The notes under the pieces are model-generated. The model did no database searches and was not told where the DNA came from. It saw nothing but the letters and a program-made list of their open reading frames with translations. The position numbers and the translations under genes were made by a program. Of a stretch of DNA of 64,000 bases, positions 1-15,380 are shown one piece after another (the first letter of the stretch is position 1; each line of letters begins with the position of its first letter). Source of the stretch: Tillus elongatus. Its lineage: Eukaryota > Arthropoda > Insecta > Coleoptera > Cleridae. Location: positions 59,039,468 through 59,103,467 of the forward strand of contig OZ023269.1 of assembly GCA_964006375.1 (NCBI GenBank), given 5' to 3'.

Positions 1-300
1 TTATTTATCTGTCAGTTTATTATTAATAACCGGACAATTAAATTTGTTATCAATGAATATTATAAAAATGTGCAGATTGAGAAATGTTATATGTCGGGAG
101 AACTGTCCACTGAGTTTATAAAGAATGAAAGTATTACTAGGTATTTCAAAAACAGTGAATGCGTGAAAATGCAAAAATGCAACCAGCATAAGAAAATAAG
201 TGTACAATCATGTGGCGAACATTCTGCTACTCATAATAAAAAGTTTGGACGCGACAAACTGCGCTATGGAATATATAATATAAATGATCTAAAATTTTTG

Positions 301-301
<1 letters not shown>
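1..301. other. Left-edge flank, no gene recognised
   Basis: AT-rich sequence without a convincing coding region. Short open frames here run into the adjoining TA array and have no recognisable motif. Confidence 0.5.

Positions 302-372
<71 letters not shown>
302..372. repeat. (TA)n array, left half of a split array
   Basis: About 70 bp of pure TA. It ends where LTR 373-1880 begins, and TA repeats resume at 7860 on the far side of the element. The two blocks therefore look like one array split by the insertion, with an ATAT target duplication. Confidence 0.9.
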
Positions 373-375
<3 letters not shown>

Positions 376-1880
376 GACGGCCACTTGGGTGGGGGCCGGA
401 AGTTAATACAAGTTTTTACTAACCTGAGGAATTCCGGGATGACTTCCGGGACACGGCTTTCCTACGGGCTCATGCTCAGACGCCAGTGTTTATGGAGTTT
501 GTCAAGGAGTAAACACGCTCCTGTCGGATGCCCCTTCCTCCCAAGTCGTTGTCGCCGGCTACACTAGCCCAGGGTAGCTTCCAGCGGCGACAGGGTCCTC
601 CTAAGCCAAGACGAAGTCCCGCGGGACTCCTGGTCTCTATTAAAGAGCTAGGGTTGGATTAGATTTGGGTGGATATTCGGGGAGGCTAAATGAAATGCCG
701 AACAACTTAAAATAAAATTATATTACCTAATTATGTACACACGGTGGTAACGGGGTCCTGTTACTAAGAGGCCTAACGATAACGGCGGTCAGAGGCAGAG
801 GGAGTTATTTGCTTTTAACTGTGGAACACGCTCGGATTATACGGGGTGTCGGCGTGGCAACGGCGCTTAAGCGGTGCAGGGTGGTGGCAGGATGGTTGTT
901 AATAGCGGGTGCTCCCAGGCGGGCATGCAGCCTACGGGTGTGTCGGGCACCACCTCGAGCTAGCTAGCTGCACACTAAATAGTACGGCGTGATCAAGCAT
1001 TAGCCACGGCCTGTCGTTCGCACGCTCCCCCCCGTACGCCTGTGAGGCCTCGCTCGGCGCAGAAGAGGCCCACCCGCACCAGGCCAGGAGGCAGAAGACC
1101 AACGGGCTGTCCCCAGCTCAAGCCAACGCAATCGCTGCGCCCGAATCGACGACAGACCAGGAATGTCCCCGTTCCGACTCCTGTATCCGGGATACTGGGG
1201 GGGGGGGCTTCCCCGAGGATCGTTTTTGACTGAAACGGAGAGGGCAATCACTCCAACCGTCTCGACCCACGATTCCTCGGTTCGGTCGCCTCCCCAGCGG
1301 TCCCGGGGGAATCGGAGCTGCAGGACCGTGGTCCCCCAACCGCCCCGGCGAAGCTCGCAAGCACCGTCCTTGGCGATGCCAGCGCGCAGCGGTTTTCAGC
1401 AGGCCCCGTCTCACCGACCGAAGGCATCCGGCGTCGCGACAGAGCGCTAAACAATCTAACCACAGGCCTGCTAAATAATCTTCAATTGCCACGTACCTGG
1501 GGCTTTCCTCGGCGGCGACGTTCACTCGGTCAAAAACTCTCCGGCGGTGCTCCTGCACTCGCTTTTCTCTCAGCTGAACTCTCTTCTCGGCGTATGTGAT
1601 CTCGGCTCTGCTACTCTCCACGCACCCACTGTTCCACGGCGACACTCGTACTGCCGGCCGTCTCCGTTCTCTCTGCTCATATTCTCGATCGTCGTGACCA
1701 TCCTGGCCCCCTCTCTTCCACGCATCTCGCCCGTCGGCCGTACCCTGTCTCACCGTCACCGTACGCGAATCTTTCCTCTCTCGTAAATCATAATTTCGGA
1801 TTATTACGCGGTTTCATTTACTGCTGCTGCATTCAGTAATTTAGTTAAATAATCCCTTTAAGATTAGTCACCCCGTGACA
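373..1880 (-). repeat. 3' LTR of element G1
   Basis: 1508 bp, GC-richer than the surroundings, near-identical to 6353-7859. Long open frames on both strands (for example 1118-1759) also appear in the other copy and have no domain; I treat them as composition artefacts of the LTR. Confidence 0.95.
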
Positions 1881-1894
1881 CCTACCCCTCACTT
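1881..1894 (-). other. Polypurine tract of G1
   Basis: On the minus strand the bases just before the 3' LTR read AAGTGAGGGGTAGG, a purine-rich run in the place expected for plus-strand priming. Confidence 0.7.
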
Positions 1895-2291
1895 GCGGAA
1901 AAAAAACAAAGTTTTTTTTTTATTGCGCGAACCCCGACTGTCCCCGGCCACCGTCTGACAACTGGACCCCGATACAAATACATCCTGTATCCTATCATAT
2001 GAACAGAATTTCCAATCCTCTACGGGAACAAGAACAAAGAAAATCTTACTTCCCACCACTAAAAAAATAAAAAAACTTCAGGTCCTTACATACTAATTAA
2101 TACCTAATCTATCTACAAAACAAAAGATCCTAATTCCTAATATCCCACATAAAACCTCAAATCCTTATATACAAGACGCCACTCGTCACCTGGTCCAGAC
2201 TAAACTGTTCTCACCGATAGTCCGGCTGTCGCTGCACCACCGGGGTGGCACTCCGTGAAAGTGTCTCACTCACTTGCGACCCGCACTACAC

Positions 2292-2748
2292 TCACTGTCT
2301 GTACGCCGGGCGCAGGGTGCAGACCGCGTTGCTATGGCGTTGCACCGGCCGTGGTCCTCTCCGCCGGGTCCATGGTGCCCCAGCTGGCACTAGGCGATAA
2401 TGTCTGTCTTGGCAGCAGTGCGTAGCCCCTGGGCTGATCTCCACCCGCCGTGGCTCGTCCTGGTGAGGACCCCTGTGGTTCCTGCCTTCCCGTCCTATGT
2501 CACACTGTGTCCCCACGTGAGCAACTCGTGGGACACACTGGGTAGCCTTGGTGCTACTTCTCGTCTTCTGGACCGGCTGCGGTCCCTTCCGGTTCGGACA
2601 CGGACATTCTCGGGACATAACGCCCACTCTCCCACACTGGGAGCAGAACAGCTCAAAGGGCTTTTCACAACGGCATCGGGTGTGTCCAGACTGTCCACAC
2701 CGTCCAGTTTCTAACTGGTAGGTATCGGTTCCACGGGAGCGACTTACT
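2292..2748 (-). CDS. ORF after pol with gag-like zinc knuckles
   Basis: A minus-strand frame opens at the pol stop without its own ATG and runs to about 2292. It encodes a module that reads CGQSGHTRCRC then LFCSQCGRVGVMSREC. This parallels the two knuckles at the end of the element's own gag (CWNCGETGHMRNQC and LFCSRCGKTGILSRDC), including the shared loss of the histidine in the second knuckle. The first cysteine of the first knuckle is Thr here. The remaining 80 or so residues are basic and Pro/Arg-rich without a domain I know. It overlaps the pol end, so a frameshift could add it to Pol, or it may be a leftover gag fragment from recombination. No envelope features (signal peptide, membrane segment) are seen. 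Confidence 0.5.
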
Positions 2749-4462
2749 CATGGCTCTCGGCGTCTGTAGGGGCATAAAACTTTTTCAGGTCTTTAATATG
2801 TATACACCGCAGCAGCTTTCCCTTGGTGTCGCGAAGGTCGTAGACCACCGGGGACACCACTTTGACTACGGTATAGGGGCCGGAATATTTCGCCGCTAGT
2901 TTTGCGGCGAAGCCACTAGTACCTGAAGATAACGTGTGTTCTCGACGTAGCACCTGTTCACCGACTTTGCAGCGCCACTCCCTACGGCGCATATTATAGT
3001 GGTGACTTTGTTGGGTGAACGCTCTGGACAGATTCAGTCGCACCAGCTGGAACGTTTCTCGAAGCTTCTGTAAGCGGTCACGGCGGTCTTCGATTTCTTC
3101 CGGCGTCGCTTCTTGGTCTTCTAGCTGACCTTCGGGTCGGGTTTCCTGCTCGGCATGTACGGCTTTCGGTACGGTCAATTCGCGACCGAAGTTCAGGAAC
3201 ACTTCCTTCAAGTTCCCCAGGTGCTCCTCAAAGGTCTCGCCCATCACAATCACGTCGTCCAGGTAGGCAAAGGCGTGCGGTTCCATATCGGGGCCTATTA
3301 TGGTATCTAACAGACGCTGGAATGTCGCTGGAGCTGAGTGAATTCCGAAAGGCATAACCTTAAACTGGTACAGCCCCCTCCCTGGGACGGTAAAGGCGGT
3401 AATCGGCTTACTGGGCGGCGTCAGGGGAATCTGCCAGTATCCCTGTTTCAAATCCAGGCTGCTTATGTATTTGGCCCTACGAAGTTTATCTAGTATGCCG
3501 GAAATATAGGGTAGCGGGTAGGCGTCCTTGACGGAAACCTTGTTGACTTCCCTAAAGTCTACACAGAAGCGGTATTTTCCGTCCTTTTTCCTAACCATCA
3601 CTACGGGCGAACTCCACGGACTGTTAGAGGGTTCTATGATCCCCTCGTCTAACATTCGGTCAACCTCGTCATTAATCACCTGTTGCATTTTCGGATTTTG
3701 TGGGCGGTATCGCTGTTTAATTGGTTCTTTCTTTGACAGGCGAATGTGATGTTGTACCCGGTCCGTAGGGCCGGATATTCGATCAAAATACCTAAGTTCC
3801 TTCTCCAAAAATTCATCTAGGCGATGCTGTTCTTGTGGGGTTAATTCCCCCAAGATCTGGGTCTCCATGGTCTGTATCGGGACGGCTGGTGGGGGTGGAG
3901 TGGCTGACGTCAGCAGCTCCCCCTCGAGGTAGGTTCTGGAGGTCCGCAAATCTATGCGAAAATCATACCTGCCCAAAATATCCATCCCCAACACGATGTC
4001 TACCGGGAGGTGGGGCAAATATAATAGGTCGCCCTGTATCTTCTTGTTACCCATTATTAACTGCGTTATATACATCTGTTGCACGGGTACTAGCCTTCCA
4101 TCTGCGAGGCGGGTGTTTACTGCTGGGACAGGAACGATTCGTAAGTCGTTCGCGTCAATTCCCTCAAGTGCTTGCTTGCTTAGAAAAGAACGGGTCGCTC
4201 CCGTATCTAACAGGGCACTGAACTCTTTCCGTCCGATCCTTGTCTTAATCAGGGGTCTATTGTCGGTTCGAGTTGGTCGGTCCATGACCGAGGTGTCGCT
4301 GGGTTGGAACTGTTGGAGCCTCGGCCCTCCACAACTCCCGTTTAGTTTCCCGGGCACTTGCAATCCCGGGATAAAATTCCCGTTTTGCCACAGCGTGAGC
4401 AAAACAGTCTCGGAGCTCTCTGGCATTGGTTCCGCATGTGCCCTGTCTCCCCGCAATTCCAA
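2744..4462 (-). pseudogene. pol: Deleted Ty3/gypsy Pol (protease, half RT, integrase tail)
   Basis: A 572-residue open frame overlapping the end of gag in another frame. Aspartic protease is around residues 75-170 with LLDTGATRSF at 84-93. RT fingers and palm follow from about 250, with VDFREVN, SSLDLKQGYWQIPL and the YLDD box at 400-403. At about residue 422 (near base 3196) the text jumps from the RT palm directly to LNFGREL, which in related elements lies late in integrase. The C-terminal integrase tail (KVGEQVLRRE, AKYSGPYTVVKVVS) then runs to the stop. RT thumb and connection, RNase H, and the HHCC and DDE parts of integrase, roughly 2 kb, are missing, yet the frame is kept. Known gypsy Pol is 1000 residues or more. 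I infer a non-autonomous derivative. Confidence 0.9.
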
Positions 4463-5499
4463 CAGGTTGCACGCGTTACAGCGAAACGAACTTGCCTACC
4501 GGCCTCCGAGCGGTCAACCGTAGGCGAAGCTGGGGGTGTGGGGCGGTTCTTAGGAGTGGAAGTGAGACTCCCTCCTTCCTGTCTCTCCGGAGGAGGCTTG
4601 TTGGGTTTCGGTGAACTTCCCTTTGTATCTCTCAGCTCCTTCAGCAGCGATTCGATGGCCTTTGTCTTTGCAATAAACGTGCGTACATCCGGTACGTCAC
4701 AGTTCCAAAGCATCTGGCGGAACTCCGGACGTAGGTTCCTTTGCAGCCAGGTCAGTTCTTGTCTCCTGGTGATGCCTCCATGTCTGCGGATGAGTGTCTG
4801 TAAATCCGTGATGTAGGTGAACACGGGTTCCTCGGCTCTATGCAGCCGACGACTTATTTCAGCCTCCAAACCTTCAAAGTAATTCACCGGAAAGTAAAAG
4901 CGTTTAAAATCTTCCACAAAGTCTTCCCACGATGCCCAGTACGCTCGGTTATTTCGGTACCACAACAGCGCTTGGTCCTCTAAGATTTGTGGCAGTACGG
5001 GTAGAAGGTGGTCCGGCGATACGTTAAAGTGCAACCGAACTTCTTCTAGACGTTCTAAGAATGCCACGGGATCAGATTTTCCCCGGAAATGTAAGTTCCA
5101 TGCGAACACGTTAGGGGGCTCCGGTCGTCGAAACGTCGAAGCCGTACTGACTGGCGGCATCGGCGGTGTCGGTGTCGGGGGGAATGGCTTTTGCGCAGGC
5201 GGTGTCAGGTGCTCAAGTAAATTTCTCGTTGGCGGCGGCGATGGCGGCGGTAACACGGTATGGCTAGGCGGCGGAGTTACCTCGGTATGTGGCTGTATCC
5301 CCTCTCGCAAAAAGTCAATTAGTTGCTTCCTCATCTCCTCAACGGTAGCCTGCGGTCGCAGACTAAACTTCCGCAGCTCTGTTTCTAATTCAGATTTCCT
5401 AAGCCGGTATACCCATCCTACCCGACCATCAAACATGCCTTGGTCGGGTTTCTCTGGATGATCGGACTCGACGGCACTATCAGCTTTTGGGTCTGACAT
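4342..5499 (-). CDS. gag: Ty3/gypsy Gag of element G1
   Basis: 385 residues, intact. The N-terminus (about 31-65) resembles a SAP-type helix-loop-helix (LRKSELETELRKFSLRP). A proline-rich linker spans about 75-118. Residues about 133-290 look like a Ty3-type capsid (FRGKSDPVAFLERLEEV, QALLWYRNN, WEDFVEDFKRFYFP). Two zinc knuckles close the protein: a canonical CCHC at 346-359 and a second at 367-380 where Ile replaces His. The capsid packages element RNA. The start ATG at 5499 follows a long leader from the right LTR; pol overlaps the last 120 bases. An intact gag beside a broken pol suggests the element could contribute particles while borrowing enzymes. Confidence 0.9.
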   Translation of the reverse strand: MSDPKADSAVESDHPEKPDQGMFDGRVGWVYRLRKSELETELRKFSLRPQATVEEMRKQLIDFLREGIQPHTEVTPPPSHTVLPPPSPPPTRNLLEHLTPPAQKPFPPTPTPPMPPVSTASTFRRPEPPNVFAWNLHFRGKSDPVAFLERLEEVRLHFNVSPDHLLPVLPQILEDQALLWYRNNRAYWASWEDFVEDFKRFYFPVNYFEGLEAEISRRLHRAEEPVFTYITDLQTLIRRHGGITRRQELTWLQRNLRPEFRQMLWNCDVPDVRTFIAKTKAIESLLKELRDTKGSSPKPNKPPPERQEGGSLTSTPKNRPTPPASPTVDRSEAGRQVRFAVTRATCWNCGETGHMRNQCQRAPRLFCSRCGKTGILSRDCKCPGN

Positions 5500-6352
5500 C
5501 CTCTCGCTTATATAACAACACTGTAAAGCGGGAAAATTAATGTTGTGACCCTGTCAGGGGCGTCAATAGGGTATCAGGTCGTCGTTATTCGGTTCGGTCA
5601 CGGTATTCCTTACTCAATAGTGGCGTAACGGCAACAGTAGATAATAATTAAAAAAAATACAAACACAGCGGAAACAATTCGGCAAATACGGTAAAAAAAA
5701 ATAAAAAAAAAATTATCTACTGTTCTAAACTAACACAAACAAAGCAAAGATCTACACCTGGAATTAAATTTGTTGGTAGGAGAAAAAAAAAGCGTGTTAC
5801 ATAGCGGTAAAAATTCACCAAGCGTTATCTAAGCAGTGTTAGCTATCAGTTCTAAAAAAAAACCCCTTATAAAGTCCAAAAGCTGCCACAAGGAAAATTC
5901 TAACAGTGCATAAACAAAGCAATTTAATTATCGAGGTTCTACAAAATATTACTGGTACGGCGATGATTATCGTAGATAATAATATTAAAGGAATGTGTAA
6001 ACTCTGCCTCTGTTTTAAATAAAATAAAACGGATTATTAAAGGTATTATATCTTATCTCTTGTTTCTAAAAATTACTTATCGCATTTCATATTAAATTAT
6101 ATGCATTAAAATTTGCAAAGGCTAAAATATTTACGGTTCCTCAATAAATTCACTTTTCTCTAATTTAAATTAAATACAACGGGTTGATCGGTATATCATA
6201 TCTTATCTAAAATACCTGAAATTTTCTTCTCGTATTTAATACCAAATTATATACATTAAAAATTTTCAAGTTCTGAAATATTTACAACTTCTCCACATAT
6301 CCACCTTTCTTTAATTTAAAATGACTCAGGTCCCAGGCTCGGGGCTGCCATT
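5500..6352 (-). other. 5' leader and primer-binding site of G1
   Basis: About 850 bp of AT-rich untranslated leader with A/T homopolymers and no credible ORF. Two bases inside the right LTR the minus strand reads TGGCAGCCCCGAGCCTGGGA, in the position of a tRNA primer site. I cannot assign the tRNA. Confidence 0.65.
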
Positions 6353-8090
<1,738 letters not shown>

Positions 8091-8281
8091 AAAGAAATAA
8101 ATTAATACAACTCACTATAGATATAGAACGATCTCCAGATTGGGCACAAAGGATCCTCCAACTCAACTTAGGTTCTTGTACACTAACACAGTAATACAGA
8201 GTATTTTACATATGTACATAATTATTATGAACACCCTAAATACTTTGTTGCACCGGGCATCCAAAATTAACACTAATTTAT

Positions 8282-11325
<3,044 letters not shown>

Positions 11326-11568
11326 CTGGACCTCAGAGCCAAACAATATTGAGTCAAGTTTTTTAGAAATGCGAGGAGAGCCAATTGAAAATTTTAAACA
11401 TTTGTATCTTTCACCCATTTCTGTTAATCAGTAGGAGAGGATGATCTATTGTTATTTCAATTATGACTTTCACGGATACCTAAACCTGTTAGCAATTAGC
11501 CACCCACAGAGTAATTTATTAGTTAATTTAAATTAATTGTGCGACTTGATACTGTTTGGCTCTGAGAC
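11326..11568. mobile_element. Short inverted-repeat element or transposon end
   Basis: Left end reads CTCAGAGCCAAACAATATTG and the right end has the complementary pattern CTTGATACTGTTTGGCTCTG. Further copies of a GACTTAATACTG-like motif lie at about 11586-11596 and 11605-11622. The same inverted pair frames 39549-39757. It is either a MITE or the end of the transposon whose gene follows at 11929. Confidence 0.6.
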
Positions 11569-11928
11569 AGGATTTAATATCGTACAACTTAATACTCTAT
11601 TTTTGACTTAATACTGTTTAGATCTTATAAAGTTCATAGTTCATTTAATACTGCAATATCACTTAAGAAAAAAACACTGTGGTGGTTTTTTTAAAAAATA
11701 AAGTTAAACTAATCGATAGTTTTGATTTTAGTTTATGCAGAAAAGGTATTGAATACAAAATTGATAAAAATGTATTATGTTTCTCAACAAATAAAAAAAT
11801 TCTAAAATGAATGAGCGTGAAAAGAAGCTATCTGACTATTAAATAGCAAACAAACAATAAATAACTTAACAAACTTAATACTTAGTATATATTGAAAATT
11901 ATAATAAACATACCTAAGCAGGTATTTT

Positions 11929-14369
11929 CTAGTCGTCCCCCTCAATATTTCCACGAGGGAGATTTTTAAAATAATCATGGAATCTCTTGGGTACCCATTT
12001 TAATAAGTTCTGCAAATCATCATATTTTTTTGTTGAAATTGATTTTGGTGTATCTCTTATTGGTTTTAGTAGTGTTAATTTAGCATAAGGAATAGGTTCT
12101 TTGGAATTAACTTTGTGTGGTATTCTTTTCGCATACCTATTGAAATCAACTTGTTCGAAATCAGTCTGATTAAAATCTGTTTTAAAATGTAAGATTCCAG
12201 GTGTTTCCCTTAAGAATTTTATATGAAAAACCTTAGAAATCAAAAAGCTTTTATTGTTTATTGTTTTTTTTTTTGTTATTTTGGAAATAGGATCCTGAAT
12301 TTTCAGATAAAATATTAAAATTTTTAAAGTTTAAGATATCTATTTCCATTGCATGAATCTTGGGGCCACAAAGTCTGAAGAGTTGTTGCCAATCCCATGG
12401 AGTTATGATAGAAATTGGGGCGATGCTTTTTTCTGTCGTTCTATTCATGCATGGACTGTGTCTACCTCCATGTGGGTATGCCCTCTTAGGAGGAACTTAT
12501 GTTCGATGCATTTTATAGAAGGTTCTATCATAAAAATAGAAAGATAGCACATAATCATCTGATGGTTTCTATTTTGCGATGGGCAGTTATCGCTCCAGAT
12601 AATAGTTTTCTCTACAGAATCCTTTATGTTTAAATGGATGTACTTCAAAACACATGACGCCATTTCATTCCCACCTCGTCCGGCTATAGATTCATCCCAG
12701 GTGAAGCAAGAACCCACTTTCTGTATTGCATCATAAACTGTAAAATTAAACGTCCATAGCTTTAAAGAATAGAAACTCTGTGCATTTGATAACAGGGGAG
12801 TTGGTAAGAATTGTTGCAAATTCACAGAAATTATTTTCGCATTTCGCTGCGTCTTAAAAGTCTCCTTATCCTGTCGTTTAATTTATACCGATTATCAGCA
12901 TCAAGGAGATGTGCGTCGTAGTTGCCTTGTAATTCAAGTCGTTCTTCCTGTGATATGCATTCTTTTAATTTAATAACGTATTCAACACCTTTGTCACATG
13001 AGTCATTTCCTGGTTCTTTAAATGACAAGTTAAATTCCGAATTGAAAATTTCAGCATATAGCCATTGTTTAGGAATATCTGCTACAGGAATCTGGTTTTT
13101 TACACATTCTTCATAGAAGCACTGATACATGATTGAAATGTTGAGGTGGCTGCCCAAATATTTTCTCTGGGATTTATTCCTTGAATAATGTGATTCTACA
13201 CACGAAAACTTTTGTATGTGCTCTCTGATACTGTTTCTTACATTCAGCGCAATTTTGTTTGATGGTTCATGTTTACCTCGCTGATCAGGTATAACAATTC
13301 CGCCAACTTGCCTTTTAACTAATGCATTACGTACAGATGTTTGAGATATATTCAGGCTACTAAGAAAATAAGTGCGACACACGCTAATTTTGTTACCTCT
13401 GATAGGGAAAAAAAATACTTCAACGATGTTGTTCTTTTTCCATCATGTGAGCCAGTTCTAGTACGTACACGCTTCACCAAAACTTCTTCAATGCAGCTAG
13501 CTATAAATTGTCTCTTCTGGTCAAATTCTATATTGGCATTCCAAAACTGTGAATGAATTAAAGCTCGATCCTCATCTGATATGTTTTGTTTGCACTTCTT
13601 TTTGCATGCATCATGGCAAGGTGGTTTTATTTCTTTTCTTCCAACAACCGTATTCTTCGCTGACAAATATTTATCCATTGCAGCTCTCTTTCGCTTTCTA
13701 ATGTTTTTCTTCCAATTCAGAGAACTTCGTTTTCTTTTTTTCCTTTTAGTTTCTTGTCTTTCTGTATCTTCCTCCTCTACTTTTTCACATTCGCTTATAT
13801 CACTGCTTTCATGAGCTAGATTGGGTATATCATCAGGTTCACTAAAGTATTCTTTTAACTTACTTGACGGGCCTGATTCATCATTATTACTGTGCGATTT
13901 AGTGATCTTCTTTTCAATAATTATATTTTGCAAAATATGAATTTGGGAATTTTCATTTAATGCGATATTTACATCTTCATTTTCACTGCCTTGTACAAAC
14001 TGCTGTGGTACATTTCCTAGTAGCTCATTATTGTTTGGGTAAATTTCTTCTGTGTTAGACAAAGTCATTTTATTGTTTGCAATTTCACCAATGAACACAG
14101 CGTTATGCGAATTGTTATTGGCTTGTACAAACTGTTCTGATATATTTTGGTGCAGGTGTTTATGTTGTTGGTCAATTTCGTCAGCTATATTATTGTTTCC
14201 AATTATATCAACAGGCATATTACACGATTCGTTACTCAAAGAAATAACATCTGTAGCACTGCCGCAACTGGTAGCAAGAATTTAAAGATTTTCCACGTAC
14301 ATCTGGTTCTGTATTTGTAGGTGGACAAATTTCCATCACAATTTCTGATTCTTGTATGGTATCCTCCAT
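11929..14369 (-). pseudogene. Transposase-like protein with SDNC/GHTHxExD motifs
   Basis: Minus-strand frames 13352-14239, 12831-13382, 12445-12825 and 11929-12448 follow one protein of about 780 residues with a few frame breaks, one in an A run near 12265-12275. A possible upstream start is the ATG ending at 14369. The order is: acidic, poorly conserved N-terminus; basic KRKKRKRSSLNWKKNIRKRKR stretch; a CHDACKKKC cysteine motif; a mid region with SLSEVTKLACV and VCRTYFLSSLNIS; then FTWDES, IIWSDNCPSQNRNH and LLRGHTHMEVDTVHA; and a C-terminal KVFHIKFLRE region. Proteins of this shape are common in arthropod genomes (I recall the name DUF7869, unverified). The spaced acidic residues suggest an RNase H-fold nuclease. 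I infer a transposase; the neighbouring repeated motif supports that. Confidence 0.65.
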
Positions 14370-14973
14370 ACTATTAGTAATATTTGCTAAAAATTGAATA
14401 ATACTCAGGCTTAATTTTATGAACTTTTAATGATATAATATTCTTAACTACTTATATGGGCTTCCTCGCCTTCAGTTTTTTTGTTACATTCAGTTTGTTT
14501 TAGTGCCATTTCTAACATTCTGCGGCTTCTTGATGACATAATGCTCATCAGTTTCACTTGTCTACTTATAAAAGCAATTAATTATAGCAATTATTTGTTG
14601 CTGTTCATCAGCAGAATGACTGAGGACTTAATATTTTGGAAGTTATTTCAAACTGTTACAAAACAATATTTAGTCTAGCTACTTAACCTCAAATTTGGAC
14701 TTAATAATAATAACGTTTATTATCACCATCTTTACAGTCTTCCTATTTTAACAATCAGTATAACTAAATCTGCATAATAAACGCAATGTTACCTCACAAA
14801 AGTTCTATTCTTTATGAACTTGAGCGTGAGGGAACAGTGTGCGGAGCTTAAAGTAAATCTAAATCAAATGAAACAACAAGGAGCTACGGAAAATTTATAT
14901 CAGTTCTACTTATTGAGGCAAATAATACAATCCTTCATTTTTACATTATTTTCTGTTTATCCACGCACACTTA
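14370..14973. other. Spacer with GGACTTAATA motifs
   Basis: No gene. Motifs resembling those at 11541-11622 occur at about 14624-14638 and 14696-14708, possibly the degenerate far end of the transposon whose gene lies to the left. Confidence 0.4.
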
Positions 14974-14988
14974 CACACACACGCACAC

Positions 14989-15039
<51 letters not shown>
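14974..15039. repeat. (CA)n array
   Basis: CA repeats with a few CG/TT interruptions at the left; on the minus strand this is a (TG)n tract downstream of the Jockey/CR1-like C-terminus. Confidence 0.9.
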
Positions 15040-15203
15040 GTGCATACTTACTCTCTCCCGTATATTCAACCTTTATATGCATACCTCTGCCATGTATACC
15101 ACTTTACATTATATACCATATCTTACAAACATTCCCTCTTTGCTACCTCACTTCTCTACATTCACAGACACTGTCAAAAATGAAGCTCAATCAGTATACC
15201 TAG

Positions 15204-15380
15204 ATCCTTGTTCGACAAAGTATTCAAAATAAGTATAATCACCATTCTTAATCCACCTCCTGACCTGTTTCTTATAAACCTGATACCGTCTTTCATTTCA
15301 TATTTCAGCTGGTAATGAATTAAATAACCGAGGTGCAATGTAGTAAAAGCACTTAGTCCCCATAGTTTTCTTTGCCCTTC
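15204..15380 (-). pseudogene. C-terminal end of the split Jockey/CR1-like RT
   Basis: Minus-strand reading gives AKKTMGTKCFYYIAPRLFN, then one in-frame TGA after LPAEI, then a 40-residue tail ending at about 15204. It belongs to the frame that ends artificially at 17091-17143. Confidence 0.75.

Noticed and set aside
993..1759. Overlapping long ORFs on both strands in GC-rich DNA, repeated at 6973-7765
   Set aside because: They lie inside the G1 LTRs, have no domains, and change length between the two LTR copies through a G-run difference.
2292..2748. Envelope gene of an errantivirus-like element
   Set aside because: No signal peptide, cleavage site or membrane segment; the visible motifs are zinc knuckles.
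3528..4816. Plus-strand ORFs of 70-190 residues opposite gag/pol of G1
   Set aside because: Antisense shadows of the recognised minus-strand gag and pol.
14814..15203. 129-residue ORF with His-Thr repeats
   Set aside because: Driven by the (CA)n array and antisense to the Jockey/CR1-like C-terminal region.
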